Shown one piece after another: positions 46,042-54,609 of a stretch of DNA of 64,000 nt. Every line of letters begins with the position of its first letter. Position 1 is the stretch's first letter. The notes beneath the pieces are model-generated. The model had not been told where the DNA came from, ran no database searches, and saw nothing but the letters and a program-made list of their open reading frames with translations. A program made the translations under genes and the position numbers. Origin of the DNA: Aved-18 sp964606665 (GTDB lineage: Bacteria; Cyanobacteriota; Vampirovibrionia; Obscuribacterales; Obscuribacteraceae); the NCBI GenBank assembly GCA_964606665.1, contig CAZSHS010000018.1, positions 1-64,000 of the forward strand. The letters run 5' to 3'.

Positions 46042-47229
46042 ATGGAAATCGGCTATTTTTTCGTTTTTATGACTATCGTGGGCGCTATCATCCAAGTGAG
46101 TACATACATCAGGCTCTATAAGTATATGGATGCGGATCTCGCCCGTCGCCCAGAGCCCTACAAGCCCAAGGCAAGCATAATTTTGCCATGCAAAGGGCTC
46201 GACCCAGACTTCAAAAAGAACATAGAGCGCCTGTTTTTGCAGGATTATCCCGACTTTCAAATCATATTTGCCGTAGCCGAAGAATCGGATCCCGCCTATA
46301 AGCCACTTTTCCAGCTCTGTCAGAAACACCCCGGACGAGCTGACATAGTTGTGGCAGGTTTCCACCCCCACCGCGCCCAGAAGGTCAATAATCAGCTTTG
46401 CGCCTTGCAATTAGTTCACCCGGACTCAGAGGTTATAGCCTTCGTCGATTCTGATGTCATTGCCCTGAATAATTTTTTGACTCATCTTGTCGCGCCGCTC
46501 AAAGACACCTCGATAGGTGTTACCACTGGTTATAGATTCTATGTCTCGAACAATTGGGATTTGCCTTCGATCATTAGAGGCTTTTGGAATCGCATGTCGT
46601 CGGTCGAATTAATCGATAAAAAATATGCTTTCGCCTGGGGCGGTGCCATGGCTATCCGGCGCGAAGTGTTTGAGCGTGCGCGCATCGCCGAACACTGGGA
46701 TAACTCTGCAGATGACGACATGTCTTTAACCAAGGCAATTAAAGAACTTGGACTGAAAGTGCATTTCGTCACTAAATGTACTGTCACTTCAGAAGGGCGT
46801 GCCACCATTTCTGAAATACTGGAATGGACTAATCGTCAGATGATCCTTACTAAAGTCTATTATCCCGAACTCTGGAGACGGGCAATTGGTCGCAGTTTCA
46901 TTATGCTTCTCTGGATAGTTTTTATGTTCTGGACTTTGTTTCTTGCCATTGAACAAAACAGCCAAGATTTGTTTTCCGCCTTCTGGATTGGCGTTGCTAT
47001 TTTTCCACTAGAAATATTTTTGATAATGGTATCTCGCAGTCTCTGGAATAGAATATTGGGCGTGGAAGTTTCGCACATGTATGAACCTTTCTGGTTATGC
47101 TGCATTGCAGTGCCGCTTGCTCATATATGCCTTCCATTTATGACACTGTATTCGATACTAACAAGCAAAGTACATTGGCGTGGTGTCACTTACAATTTGA
47201 AGAGCGCGACGGAGTTGGTGATTGAATGA
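46042..47229 (+). CDS. Ceramide-glucosyltransferase-like GT2/GT21 membrane enzyme
   Basis: The 395-residue protein starts with a membrane helix and then a GT-A domain: KASIILPCKGLDPDFKKNIERLF, DSDV near residue 138 for metal and sugar binding, DDDMS near residue 232, and NRQMILTKVY for the (Q/R)xxRW-like acceptor motif. Two or three helices follow (about 285-385). This order matches GT21 ceramide glucosyltransferases and HpnI-like hopanoid transferases. The acceptor is probably a lipid. It is coupled to the next gene by an ATGA overlap. Confidence 0.85.
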   Translation: MEIGYFFVFMTIVGAIIQVSTYIRLYKYMDADLARRPEPYKPKASIILPCKGLDPDFKKNIERLFLQDYPDFQIIFAVAEESDPAYKPLFQLCQKHPGRADIVVAGFHPHRAQKVNNQLCALQLVHPDSEVIAFVDSDVIALNNFLTHLVAPLKDTSIGVTTGYRFYVSNNWDLPSIIRGFWNRMSSVELIDKKYAFAWGGAMAIRREVFERARIAEHWDNSADDDMSLTKAIKELGLKVHFVTKCTVTSEGRATISEILEWTNRQMILTKVYYPELWRRAIGRSFIMLLWIVFMFWTLFLAIEQNSQDLFSAFWIGVAIFPLEIFLIMVSRSLWNRILGVEVSHMYEPFWLCCIAVPLAHICLPFMTLYSILTSKVHWRGVTYNLKSATELVIE

Positions 47230-47729
47230 TAACTAAAGAAAAACTTGCTGAGCATTATCCAGACGATATAGATTGGACCGTTATGGGTCCCACCGCAGAC
47301 GAGTTGCGCGCGATGGAAACCAAGCCGGAGCGATTTACTTATCGAACTTTAGCGCCGCAAGTAACTGAAGCCTTTTGGAAAAATTCTGAATTTGATTCTG
47401 CACAGTTTGCCAAAATGGGCGAGAAGTTTTGTTTTATCAAAACGAGCCTCGCCGTTGAGGAAGATGAAGATCCAATGATCGAAGATTTTCAAGTGTATCT
47501 AGATGAAGAGTTGCGTGCCAAAGGGCTTGGATGCCAAATTGGAGCCGGTCGTGGCAGTGACTTTTATTTCTTTGATCTTGCTCTGGTAGACATTGATGCG
47601 GCACTGGAGATAATGAAAAGACTGGCAGAGGAGAACGCTTTGCTCAAAAAAACTTGGCTCATGTTTTACGATACGGCAGATAAAAGCAATTTTGTCGGAC
47701 TTTATCCCGAGTCTCCAAGCCCGCTCTAA
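47226..47729 (+). CDS. Hypothetical cytosolic protein
   Basis: The 167-residue acidic protein has no membrane segment, signal or cysteine motif. It contains DDIDWTVMGPTADELRAMETKP near the start and a compact alpha/beta C-terminal half (FYFFDLALVDIDAALEIMKRL). The ATG overlaps the stop of the glycosyltransferase, so the two are translated together. I cannot name a family. Confidence 0.6.
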   Translation: MITKEKLAEHYPDDIDWTVMGPTADELRAMETKPERFTYRTLAPQVTEAFWKNSEFDSAQFAKMGEKFCFIKTSLAVEEDEDPMIEDFQVYLDEELRAKGLGCQIGAGRGSDFYFFDLALVDIDAALEIMKRLAEENALLKKTWLMFYDTADKSNFVGLYPESPSPL

Positions 47730-47785
47730 AAGGTCAACGGTGTAGCGTTTGGTGCTATATAGAAGTCAGAAAGAGAGGGTTACTG

Positions 47786-48115
47786 GTGAAGAAAGCATTT
47801 TTATTATTAAGCGTTATTTCATTGATTTGTGCTGCACCTGCGCAAGCTGGCTATGTCAAAGACGGGGTAGAAAAAGGTAGCGATGCTACCAAGAAGGGCA
47901 TTAAGAAATCCTGGAATGTGACCGAAAAGGGCACTAAAAAGGGCGTCGATGTAACTGTCGGCGTTGCCAAGAAAGGTATTAAGGAAACTAAAAAAGGTAC
48001 CGGCAAGGCAATTGATGTCACTGTAGGTGGTACCAAAAAAGGACTCGATGCTACAAAGAAAGGTTTAGATAAAGCTGGAAGTAGTACCAAGAATTTTTTC
48101 AAGAAGGTATTCTGA
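47786..48115 (+). CDS. Exported small lysine/glycine-rich repeat protein
   Basis: A signal peptide (residues 1-21, cleavage near AQA-G) precedes about 85 residues made of 10-13 residue repeats around TKKGxxxT, such as DATKKGIKK, VTEKGTKKG and DATKKGLDK. The mature part is highly basic, of low complexity, and lacks Cys and nearly all aromatic residues, recalling LEA-like or nucleic-acid/polyanion-binding tails. The start is GTG 47786 with GAGAGGG upstream. The protein continues almost in the same pattern to its C-terminus (KNFFKKVF), so the C-terminal FF is an exception. Confidence 0.7.
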   Translation: MKKAFLLLSVISLICAAPAQAGYVKDGVEKGSDATKKGIKKSWNVTEKGTKKGVDVTVGVAKKGIKETKKGTGKAIDVTVGGTKKGLDATKKGLDKAGSSTKNFFKKVF

Positions 48116-48180
48116 ATTTAGACTGATCGGGTGAAAATCTCACCATAATTAGAGTGACCTAGTTTGCTCGGCGCTCCATG

Positions 48181-48215
48181 CCGGAGTCCGGAGTCCGGAC
48201 TTCGGACTTCGGACT
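48181..48215. repeat. Heptanucleotide tandem repeat forming a strong hairpin
   Basis: Five consecutive 7-base units (CCGGAGT twice, CCGGACT, TCGGACT twice) lie between two convergent genes. Because the second half is nearly the reverse complement of the first, the RNA folds into a long hairpin (48181-48212, all pairs with two G-U wobbles around AGTCCGGACT). It is followed by ACTTTTGCTT, so it may also serve as a terminator for the KG-repeat gene. Confidence 0.65.
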
Positions 48216-48243
48216 TTTGCTTCAAGACTGTTGCAAAACGCTG

Positions 48244-49890
48244 TTAGATTTTTGCATCAAAAATGCTTTTAACCACAAGTTCAGAAGCGTGTTCAAAGAA
48301 ATCTATACCCGAATAGTCTGGATTCAAGCCTTTCATGAAGGCAACAGTCAGAAGATAAATTCGTTTGTTCGCTTCACCTTTTTCATCCACAACCTGGAAT
48401 GAGTCCGAGATTTGCAAACCATCGACGTTTTGATGACCTTTGTTAGATTTGAAATTCAACCTGGCGGGGCTCACCGTGCCGTCGGTGATCAAAGATTTAA
48501 AAGGGAATTGGTCGAACTGGATATTTGGCTGGCCGATGCAATCAACAAACGTCTCGTATTCAATAACGATGTCTTCTTTATTTTCGAATATGCATGTGCA
48601 AACAATCTTGCCATTGTCTGAGATTTTTGCTTCGAATTTTTCAACTGAAACGAGTTCGAGACAGCCAGCATCATGTAAGGCTAATAGCTCTTCGCAAGAG
48701 CTTGGCGGCAGGTATGCAATTACAATAGCAACCAGCGGCAATAAATGTTCGTGCAATCGAATCATATCTTCGGCGGACATGTGTTTGGCGGGAAAATTGA
48801 GCGCAAAACTAAAGGCTGACAATGCTTCTTTCCATGGCACTGGACGCTTGGTTTGTAGCGAATCGACTCCATCTAAATATTCTTCGCGTAGAAGCTCGAA
48901 ACCGTCGCGTTGTTCTCGCTTTGAAAGTATATATTTGGAAAATTCTTCTACCTTCATATCTTTGATTTGAGCAAAGAATTCTGGATCTTTATCTTTCAGA
49001 AGTTCCTTATATCCAAGTTCGAATAGAAAATCTAGAGACAGAAAACCCTCGTTTTCAGCCATGTTTTCTTTCAATCTAGCGGTTGGAAGAATATCTGAAT
49101 TATTGATGTTAGGCTCTTCTAAATGAATTCTGACACAAGGTAGCAAGCCGTTGTGCGAATACATTACCATTTTAAAATCAGGTGCATTTTCGTTTTTGGT
49201 ATAGACCAGTCTCGAATTTTCGTGATTGAAGATACCATTGTTTCTAGAAATCGTACGAATTGCATCAACCCCTGTTAGTGAGCTTCCACGCAATGCGATT
49301 GGATGATTAAACACACGATTCAATTTTGAAGGAGGGTAGGGTGAATCAAAATATCCAGCCAATTCTCTTTCGTGATCGTGTGGCCAGAAGTGACCAGAGC
49401 AAATAATAACGGTATCAAACAAGTAAGTCTTGTCGCCAGTAATGATGGCAGTCTTTTTCTTTTTTATATCGTCTTTAATGTCATTGACAGTCGTTTCCAG
49501 ATGGACTTTCACTTCCATTCCTCTATGCTCAGCTTCTTTTAACAGTATGTCAAACTGCTCTTTAAGATATTCGCCAAAAAGCAAACGAGGTAAGATGCAG
49601 GTTTCATCGAATTCTTGCGAATTGATTCCATATTTTTCAAGGACATAAGGTGGTCGTGATTTTACCCATTCAGATAAAGACGGCTTAAATGGTGGAATTT
49701 CTTCTTCAGACACATTGGTGTCATGCTCTAAATCAGCACCTCTGTAACTAAAAGGCATTCCCGCTCCAAGCGTGGCAGAGCTCTCAAAAATATCCAGCGC
49801 AAAATCTGCGCCTTCTAATTCTAATATTCGCATCAAAATTAGAAGTGCGCCTGGTCCGCCGCCAATAATACCTATATGTGGAATTTTCAT
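48244..49890 (-). CDS. FAD/NAD(P)-binding oxidoreductase-like protein
   Basis: The 548-residue protein begins with a Rossmann motif IGIIGGGPGALLIL for FAD, then FESSATLGAGMPFS, and a second nucleotide-binding region ICSGHFWPH near residue 165 with an acidic patch. The overall pattern is the FAD-NAD(P)-binding family (PF13454-like) of bacterial proteins of unknown substrate. No signal peptide is visible. The C-terminal part shows SRLNFKSNKGHQNVDGLQISDSF-type text. Its gene ends 29 bases beyond the heptamer repeat. Confidence 0.8.
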   Translation of the reverse strand: MKIPHIGIIGGGPGALLILMRILELEGADFALDIFESSATLGAGMPFSYRGADLEHDTNVSEEEIPPFKPSLSEWVKSRPPYVLEKYGINSQEFDETCILPRLLFGEYLKEQFDILLKEAEHRGMEVKVHLETTVNDIKDDIKKKKTAIITGDKTYLFDTVIICSGHFWPHDHERELAGYFDSPYPPSKLNRVFNHPIALRGSSLTGVDAIRTISRNNGIFNHENSRLVYTKNENAPDFKMVMYSHNGLLPCVRIHLEEPNINNSDILPTARLKENMAENEGFLSLDFLFELGYKELLKDKDPEFFAQIKDMKVEEFSKYILSKREQRDGFELLREEYLDGVDSLQTKRPVPWKEALSAFSFALNFPAKHMSAEDMIRLHEHLLPLVAIVIAYLPPSSCEELLALHDAGCLELVSVEKFEAKISDNGKIVCTCIFENKEDIVIEYETFVDCIGQPNIQFDQFPFKSLITDGTVSPARLNFKSNKGHQNVDGLQISDSFQVVDEKGEANKRIYLLTVAFMKGLNPDYSGIDFFEHASELVVKSIFDAKI

Positions 49891-49957
49891 TCAACCAACT
49901 CTTTGCTAATATCCTGTGCTAGACGTAAGAATAGCAGTAAACTCAAAGGTGAATTTT

Positions 49958-50152
49958 ATGGTTATTCTTTGGTTGCCCAGTATTCTACTTAGCATTGGTT
50001 TGTCAGTTGGACTTACCGTGTTGCTGAATATTTTGTTTCGAAAAGCACGCAAGCTCCCCAAATGTCATGGCTTCATAGTTAATACTGCCGCTCCATGGAA
50101 TTTGCCATGCCTTAAATCGTCCAGAGCTTTGTTTGCATCTTCTAATTTATAA
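49958..50152 (+). CDS. Possible small membrane protein
   Basis: From ATG 49958 a 64-residue product has one strong hydrophobic helix (residues about 2-27, Leu/Ile/Gly-rich) followed by Arg-Lys-Ala-Arg-Lys, the usual inside-positive pattern. AAAGGTG lies 6-7 bases before the ATG. The last 88 bases overlap the alcohol dehydrogenase tail in antisense, which weakens the case. If real it would be a single-pass protein divergent from the FAD gene. Confidence 0.35.
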   Translation: MVILWLPSILLSIGLSVGLTVLLNILFRKARKLPKCHGFIVNTAAPWNLPCLKSSRALFASSNL

Positions 50153-51054
50153 GTAGTCACGTTGGAGCGAACCGGAATTTTCTCAGCTATTTCAAGAAAT
50201 TCAATTGCGTCTTGTCTGGTCAAGTTGGCTACCGACTTTATTGAACGTTCTTGCCAGAGTAATGAGTATGGAAATGACGGGATGTCTGACATGTGAATGC
50301 CACCACATACGATGCTTGCTCCTTTATTGGATGCTTTGAGAGCAAGAGGTACTAAGTCACCAACTGGTGCGAAAATTAAAGCGGCATCAAGCAGGTGAGG
50401 CGGTTTTTCTTCTGAGCTTCCAGCCCAATAAGCTCCTAGTTTACGCGCGTAATCTTGTCCTTCACTATCACCGTTTCTGGTGAAGGCATAAACCTCTTTT
50501 TTCTGATAAATCGCAACTTGAGTGATTAAGTGCGCAGCGGCACCAAATCCGTAAATGCCAATACGTTTGTTGTCTCCTGCTAATTTGAGTGTTCGCCAGC
50601 CAATTAGTCCGGCACAAAGCAATGGTGCGGCTTCGTTGTCGGGTATCGAGTCGGGTATTGGAAAGCAGAAATTGGAATTTGCCACTGTGTGGCTTGCGTA
50701 ACCGCCATCGACGCTATATCCGGTGAATAAAGCTTCGTCACACAGATTTTCTCTACCAGACAAACAGAAATGACATTTAAGACAGGTTTGCGCTAGCCAA
50801 GGCACGCCAACTCGCTGTCCAATGGTAAATCCATTTACTGCGCTGCCGATTTCAAGCACTGTGCCAACAATTTCGTGACCCATTATTATCGGCAATTTTG
50901 GTTTAGTAAGCTCATTATCAATTATATGAAGATCTGTTCTGCATACTCCGCAGGCAGTTATTTTTAAAAGAAGTTGATACGGACCAGGTTTTGGGTCAGC
51001 TTGATGCACCAAATTTAGTGGCTGTCCGGATTTTTGAAAGACCATTGCTTCCAT
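50065..51054 (-). CDS. Zinc-dependent alcohol dehydrogenase (MDR family)
   Basis: The 329-residue protein matches zinc MDR dehydrogenases: ACGVCRTDLH near residue 35 (catalytic zinc Cys), GHEIVG (zinc His), four structural-zinc cysteines in CLKCHFCLSGRENLC, and a Rossmann loop IGIYGFGAAAHL in place of the usual GxGGLG. The run CRTDLH with GYSVDGGYA resembles the AdhP/propanol-preferring group. It reduces aldehydes or oxidises alcohols with NAD(P)H in the cytosol. Confidence 0.9.
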   Translation of the reverse strand: MEAMVFQKSGQPLNLVHQADPKPGPYQLLLKITACGVCRTDLHIIDNELTKPKLPIIMGHEIVGTVLEIGSAVNGFTIGQRVGVPWLAQTCLKCHFCLSGRENLCDEALFTGYSVDGGYASHTVANSNFCFPIPDSIPDNEAAPLLCAGLIGWRTLKLAGDNKRIGIYGFGAAAHLITQVAIYQKKEVYAFTRNGDSEGQDYARKLGAYWAGSSEEKPPHLLDAALIFAPVGDLVPLALKASNKGASIVCGGIHMSDIPSFPYSLLWQERSIKSVANLTRQDAIEFLEIAEKIPVRSNVTTYKLEDANKALDDLRHGKFHGAAVLTMKP

Positions 51055-51227
51055 TACATTTTGATCCTCAGACTTTTTGCCACATATCCATAAAGTCGAT
51101 ATGCTCTACTTTAGTTCCATTTCTTGATTTGCCCAATTTTTGCAATAGCCATTTAAATTTTCTTGTACTTTCAGGGCGTCGTTATTGTAGATAGCAGTCT
51201 GTGGAACCGAATTGCTTGGTTTCATTA

Positions 51228-51644
51228 CTACTTCGTTTGTTGGCGCAGGAAATAAACATCTTGTTGAAGGATTCTGTATTCGGCTTCTCTGCTGTTTAAC
51301 TCTCTGAAATACATTGCTGCTGAAGATGAATTGCATTTTTTAATTTGAGCTCTAAGTGACTGGATAGTTTCTTTCACCTTTTGCAATTGACGTTCTTTTG
51401 CTTCGACCTTTTGAGTCAATTCTGCTTGATTATTGTCGCTAATTTGAGCAGACATTTGAGAACTGGGTTTTGAATTTTTATCTTTTGATCCATCATGTGT
51501 TTTGCTTTCATCATTGAAAGCTAAATAGGCGCCTGCAAAAATTATGACTCCAAATATAACAAGAGAAATTTGAGAGTTCAAACTTTGATTGGTACTCAAT
51601 GACGTAGAAGATTGCTGAAAATGCTCTTTTGATTTAGTCTCCAT
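51228..51644 (-). CDS. Membrane-anchored coiled-coil protein, hypothetical
   Basis: The 138-residue protein has one helix (residues about 26-44, SLVIFGVIIFAGAYLAF), then a polar Ser/Lys/Asp-rich linker. A coiled coil at about 75-135 has QAELTQKVEAKERQLQKVK as heptads. It resembles no named family that I recognise. Immediately after its stop, in the next frame, is a 39-codon reading frame starting at ATG 51225 (overlap-like spacing), without further support. Confidence 0.5.
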   Translation of the reverse strand: METKSKEHFQQSSTSLSTNQSLNSQISLVIFGVIIFAGAYLAFNDESKTHDGSKDKNSKPSSQMSAQISDNNQAELTQKVEAKERQLQKVKETIQSLRAQIKKCNSSSAAMYFRELNSREAEYRILQQDVYFLRQQTK

Positions 51645-51752
51645 ATTTGCCCCCAGGTTTCATCACGTCACGTTTTACGGAGTGCTGTTTAGCAATTTAT
51701 TTGGATCGACTTTACCTCGTCTTAGTAAATCCTGCATCAATCGTTGGTATGA

Positions 51753-51774
51753 TTCGAACTTGGGCAAGTTCGAA
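51753..51774. promoter_or_regulatory. Perfect 9-bp inverted repeat upstream of the stress protein gene
   Basis: TTCGAACTT, loop GGGC, AAGTTCGAA lies 24 bases upstream of the ATG of the universal stress protein gene. No T-run follows in the plus direction, so a terminator is unlikely. It is a candidate operator or 5' leader hairpin. Confidence 0.4.
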
Positions 51775-51798
51775 AAAAGTAACAAATCGAGGTAAATC

Positions 51799-52242
51799 AT
51801 GAAGATTCTCATTCCGGTTGACGACGAACGATTCGCTCAAGCGATGAGCGAATTTGTAGTCAATCATACATGGCCGCAAAACGTTGAATTCAAGATATTG
51901 TATGTTTATGAGTCGGTATTCTTGCAAGAATTTGTGACACCACTAGCGGTGCAGCAATTGGAAGCAGAATCTAGTCATAAGCAAATGCTTGGACGAGCTA
52001 TAGTAACTTATGTAGGTACTCGGCTTCGCTTGAAGTTTGCCAACGCCGAAATTGAAGAAAAGCTGCAAGAAGGCGATGCCAAGTTAGTGATTCTGGACAC
52101 GATCAAAGAATGGCAACCTGACCTGGTTGTGATTGGCTCGCACATTAAAGGAATGATGGAAAGATTTTTTTTGGGCAGCGTTTCTCTGGCTGTTCTAACT
52201 CATGCCCCATGTTCGGTGTTGACGGTAAAGATTCCGAACTGA
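51799..52242 (+). CDS. Universal stress protein (UspA family)
   Basis: The 147-residue protein has the UspA Rossmann-like fold: N-terminal MKILIPVDDERFAQ, and the ATP-binding pattern G-2x-G-9x-G(S/T) seen as GSHIKGMMERFFLGSVS, followed by HAPCSVLTVK. It probably binds ATP, and the pattern is intact. GAGG lies 6 bases before the ATG. A perfect inverted repeat sits just upstream. Confidence 0.9.
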   Translation: MKILIPVDDERFAQAMSEFVVNHTWPQNVEFKILYVYESVFLQEFVTPLAVQQLEAESSHKQMLGRAIVTYVGTRLRLKFANAEIEEKLQEGDAKLVILDTIKEWQPDLVVIGSHIKGMMERFFLGSVSLAVLTHAPCSVLTVKIPN

Positions 52243-52327
52243 TAAGCAATCTAAAACATGATGGAAATGCGGTTGCAGGTCGCAAATAAAGCTGTTTGCG
52301 TTTTTCCAGGTATGTTATCAACCAAAA

Positions 52328-52411
52328 TGGTGGGCGAGAGAGGACTTGAACCTCCACGTACTGCTACACAAGATCCTAAATCTAGCGCGTCTACCATTCC
52401 GCCACTCGCCC
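52328..52411 (-). tRNA. tRNA-Leu (anticodon UAG)
   Basis: The minus strand starts GGGCGAG (acceptor 5') and ends CTCGCCC-A-CCA, with CCA encoded. The D-arm has GGTAGACGC, the anticodon loop TTTAGGA carries TAG, the variable arm is long as in class II tRNA, and the T-arm has GAGG-TTCAAGT-CCTC. One mismatch (T-T) is present in the anticodon stem. Confidence 0.92.
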
Positions 52412-52523
52412 GTAGCTGAAGACATTTGACAGTCCAGATCATAAGAATACCATATCCGTTCCGGCAGGGAGGCTGTCAAGTAAGTGTGTGTAAACTAGAG
52501 CCGTTCACTTTTGCTTGGTTACG

Positions 52524-54553
52524 TTAGTTTCCGTTGAATTCGTTGATTATGACAGTTGAAATTTCTCGCATTTCAGCCTGTAGATTCATCAGTGGCATGT
52601 CGTTTACTGCGAACTGGCAGACCACGCATTTCTTGTCGGTCCAGACATACAAGAAATACTGCAATTTGCCGGCAACACTTGCCTTGACCAGTGTGCAGCG
52701 AGTATTAAGCTCATCATCAATCGGTGTAAATCCAAGCGACTCCATTTTGGTTGCAATTACACGCGGATCGTTTTTGAAGAATTTTCGCGTCAATGCTTCT
52801 GCCACCATATCGATATGGACGCTTTTTTCTTGAGAGTTCGAAGCAAGACCGTTGATAATAATGTAACAACTGTGCGATGGAATGGGCTTATCAAAAGGNN
52901 NNNNNNNNGAATTTCCTTTGAATTTCGATTGAACAAAGTGTAACTCTTATAATAGTAGGTGTAGGCTTTGTCGACGTATTCTTTCTGTGCTTTTGAGTCG
53001 AGATTTGCTATTTCAAGACCGGGTTCGTCACTGATTTTATTGTCCTTGTTCGTGTCTTCTGTCTTATTGCCTTGTAGTACTTCTGGGTGTGCGACCAAGT
53101 ATCCGCCGATAGTTCCAAGAATTAATACAGCCACTATGGATATCATCAGCATTGGCGAAGTACTTTTCTTTTGAATAACAGTTGTTTTCTTGAATTGTTT
53201 TTCTTTTTCGTTAACTTCTTCGAAAGGGGTGTGTTGACCTGATAGCACCACCTCTGGTGGCAGTGGCACTGGTCTGAAAGGATTTTCCTGCATCTCGATT
53301 GGTTCGATGGTGCGATTTTCTTTGATGTGGGGCGGGTCTGTCACGTACTCGTCATTTGGTACTTGTAGCGAGGGTTGTAGTCGATTCGCAGACTGTCTAG
53401 GATTGGTCTGCTCTATAGCACCAAGTCGTGAATTGGAAGTGTTTGGAGCAACAGCATTCAACCTGGAGTTTGATGAGCTCGGTTGTTGAATGTACGGAGA
53501 ATTTGATGGGACGTTATTGTTTTGCTCAAGGGCCTTCATCACTTCATTTGGATCGAGCATGACCGAAACGCCTGTTGCCATCATTTTTAGATTGGCGACC
53601 GAAAGCAATTCGTTTCTGAAAGTGATCATGTTAGGCTGGCGATCGATAGGCGCTTTGCTTAACGCGGTCATCACCATCTCTTCCAGACGTGGTGGGATGT
53701 TCAAGTCTGGACGCACTTCGCTTAAGGTTCGAGGCTTGTCGCTAATGTGTTTCATAATTGTCTCAATTGGTTTGCTGCCAACAAGTGGTGGCACACCAAC
53801 TAAGGCTTCGTAGATGACACAAGCAAGAGAGTAAACATCTGTGCGAGGGTCAATCATATCACCAGAGCATTGCTCGGGGCTCATGTAGAGCGGGCTTCCA
53901 AAGACTTCGCCAACATTTGTCAGTTTCTTGCCGTCTGGATTTAACAGTTTGGCGATACCAAAATCGAAAATGGTGAGCGACTCAACGCCTTCTAATTCCT
54001 GTCTTACAAGTAAATTGGATGGCTTAATGTCTCGGTGCACAACTCCACGCTCATGGGAGTGCGCAAGCGCATCGCAAGCCTGGGAGAAGAGAAGAACAGC
54101 TCGTTCCCACTGCATTGTCTTTTCTTGTTTAATAAGTTGATTTAGAACTTTTCCTTCCAGATAGTCCATTATTAAAAACGGCGTCTGGTCAGGCAGAAAA
54201 CCGTAGTCAAATACAGTAACAATATTTGGATGGCGCAGCGAGCTTACTGCCTTGGTCTCTTGCTTGAATCTATCGATAAGCTGAGACATGGTGGCATACT
54301 CTGGTCGAATCATTTTGATTGCGACAAAACGGTCCATCAAAAGATGCTTTGCTTTGTAGACGACGCTCATGCCGCCTTCGCCGATGGGAGAAATAATCTC
54401 GTACTTTTGCTCGATTATTTTGCCAACAAATGGATCATTGGAATAATCGGCAAGTTTGGTCCCGTCTTTGGGGCACAAAGTCACCCCGCCACCGGCTACC
54501 AATCCGCACTTGGGACAGGTCATTCGTGTTTCGGATCCGGCAGGCTGCGACAT
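52524..54553 (-). CDS. Zinc-ribbon Ser/Thr protein kinase with membrane anchor, split by scaffold gap
   Basis: The N-terminus carries CPKCG...LCPKDG (zinc ribbon), then a Hanks-type kinase domain (about 42-310). ATP loop IGEGGMSVVYKA, VAIK, catalytic HRDIKPSN, DFGIAK and the APE-like GSPLYMSPEQ are visible. A Ser/Asn/Pro-rich linker follows, one membrane helix near 480-500 (MLMISIVAVLILGTIGGYL), and an extracytosolic part. The 10-N gap (52899-52908) interrupts it. The frame that makes coding sense after the gap is PFDKPIPSH...INEFNGN to the stop at 52524, not the frame implied by 10 bases. The true gap length should be 2 modulo 3. The C-terminal part may sense an extracytosolic signal. Confidence 0.75.
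52899..52908. other. Scaffold gap (10 N) inside the kinase gene
   Basis: Ten N interrupt the kinase gene. The length is a placeholder, because frames on the two sides do not join with 10 bases. Short inverted arms (CAAAAGG before, CCTTTG after) flank the gap. Confidence 0.95.
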
Positions 54554-54609
54554 AGATTAAATAATATACCAGTAATTGATCTGTGCAGAAGTCCAATGCC
54601 AGGAAACTA

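Noticed and set aside
51106..51336. A 76-residue minus-strand frame overlapping the coiled-coil gene
   Set aside because: It lies mainly in another frame of the 51228-51644 gene; only its last 39 codons are free and they show no support.
52790..52898. The reading frame continuing the kinase straight through 10 N
   Set aside because: Its residues do not resemble protein coding, and a different frame is open and continuous to 52524.
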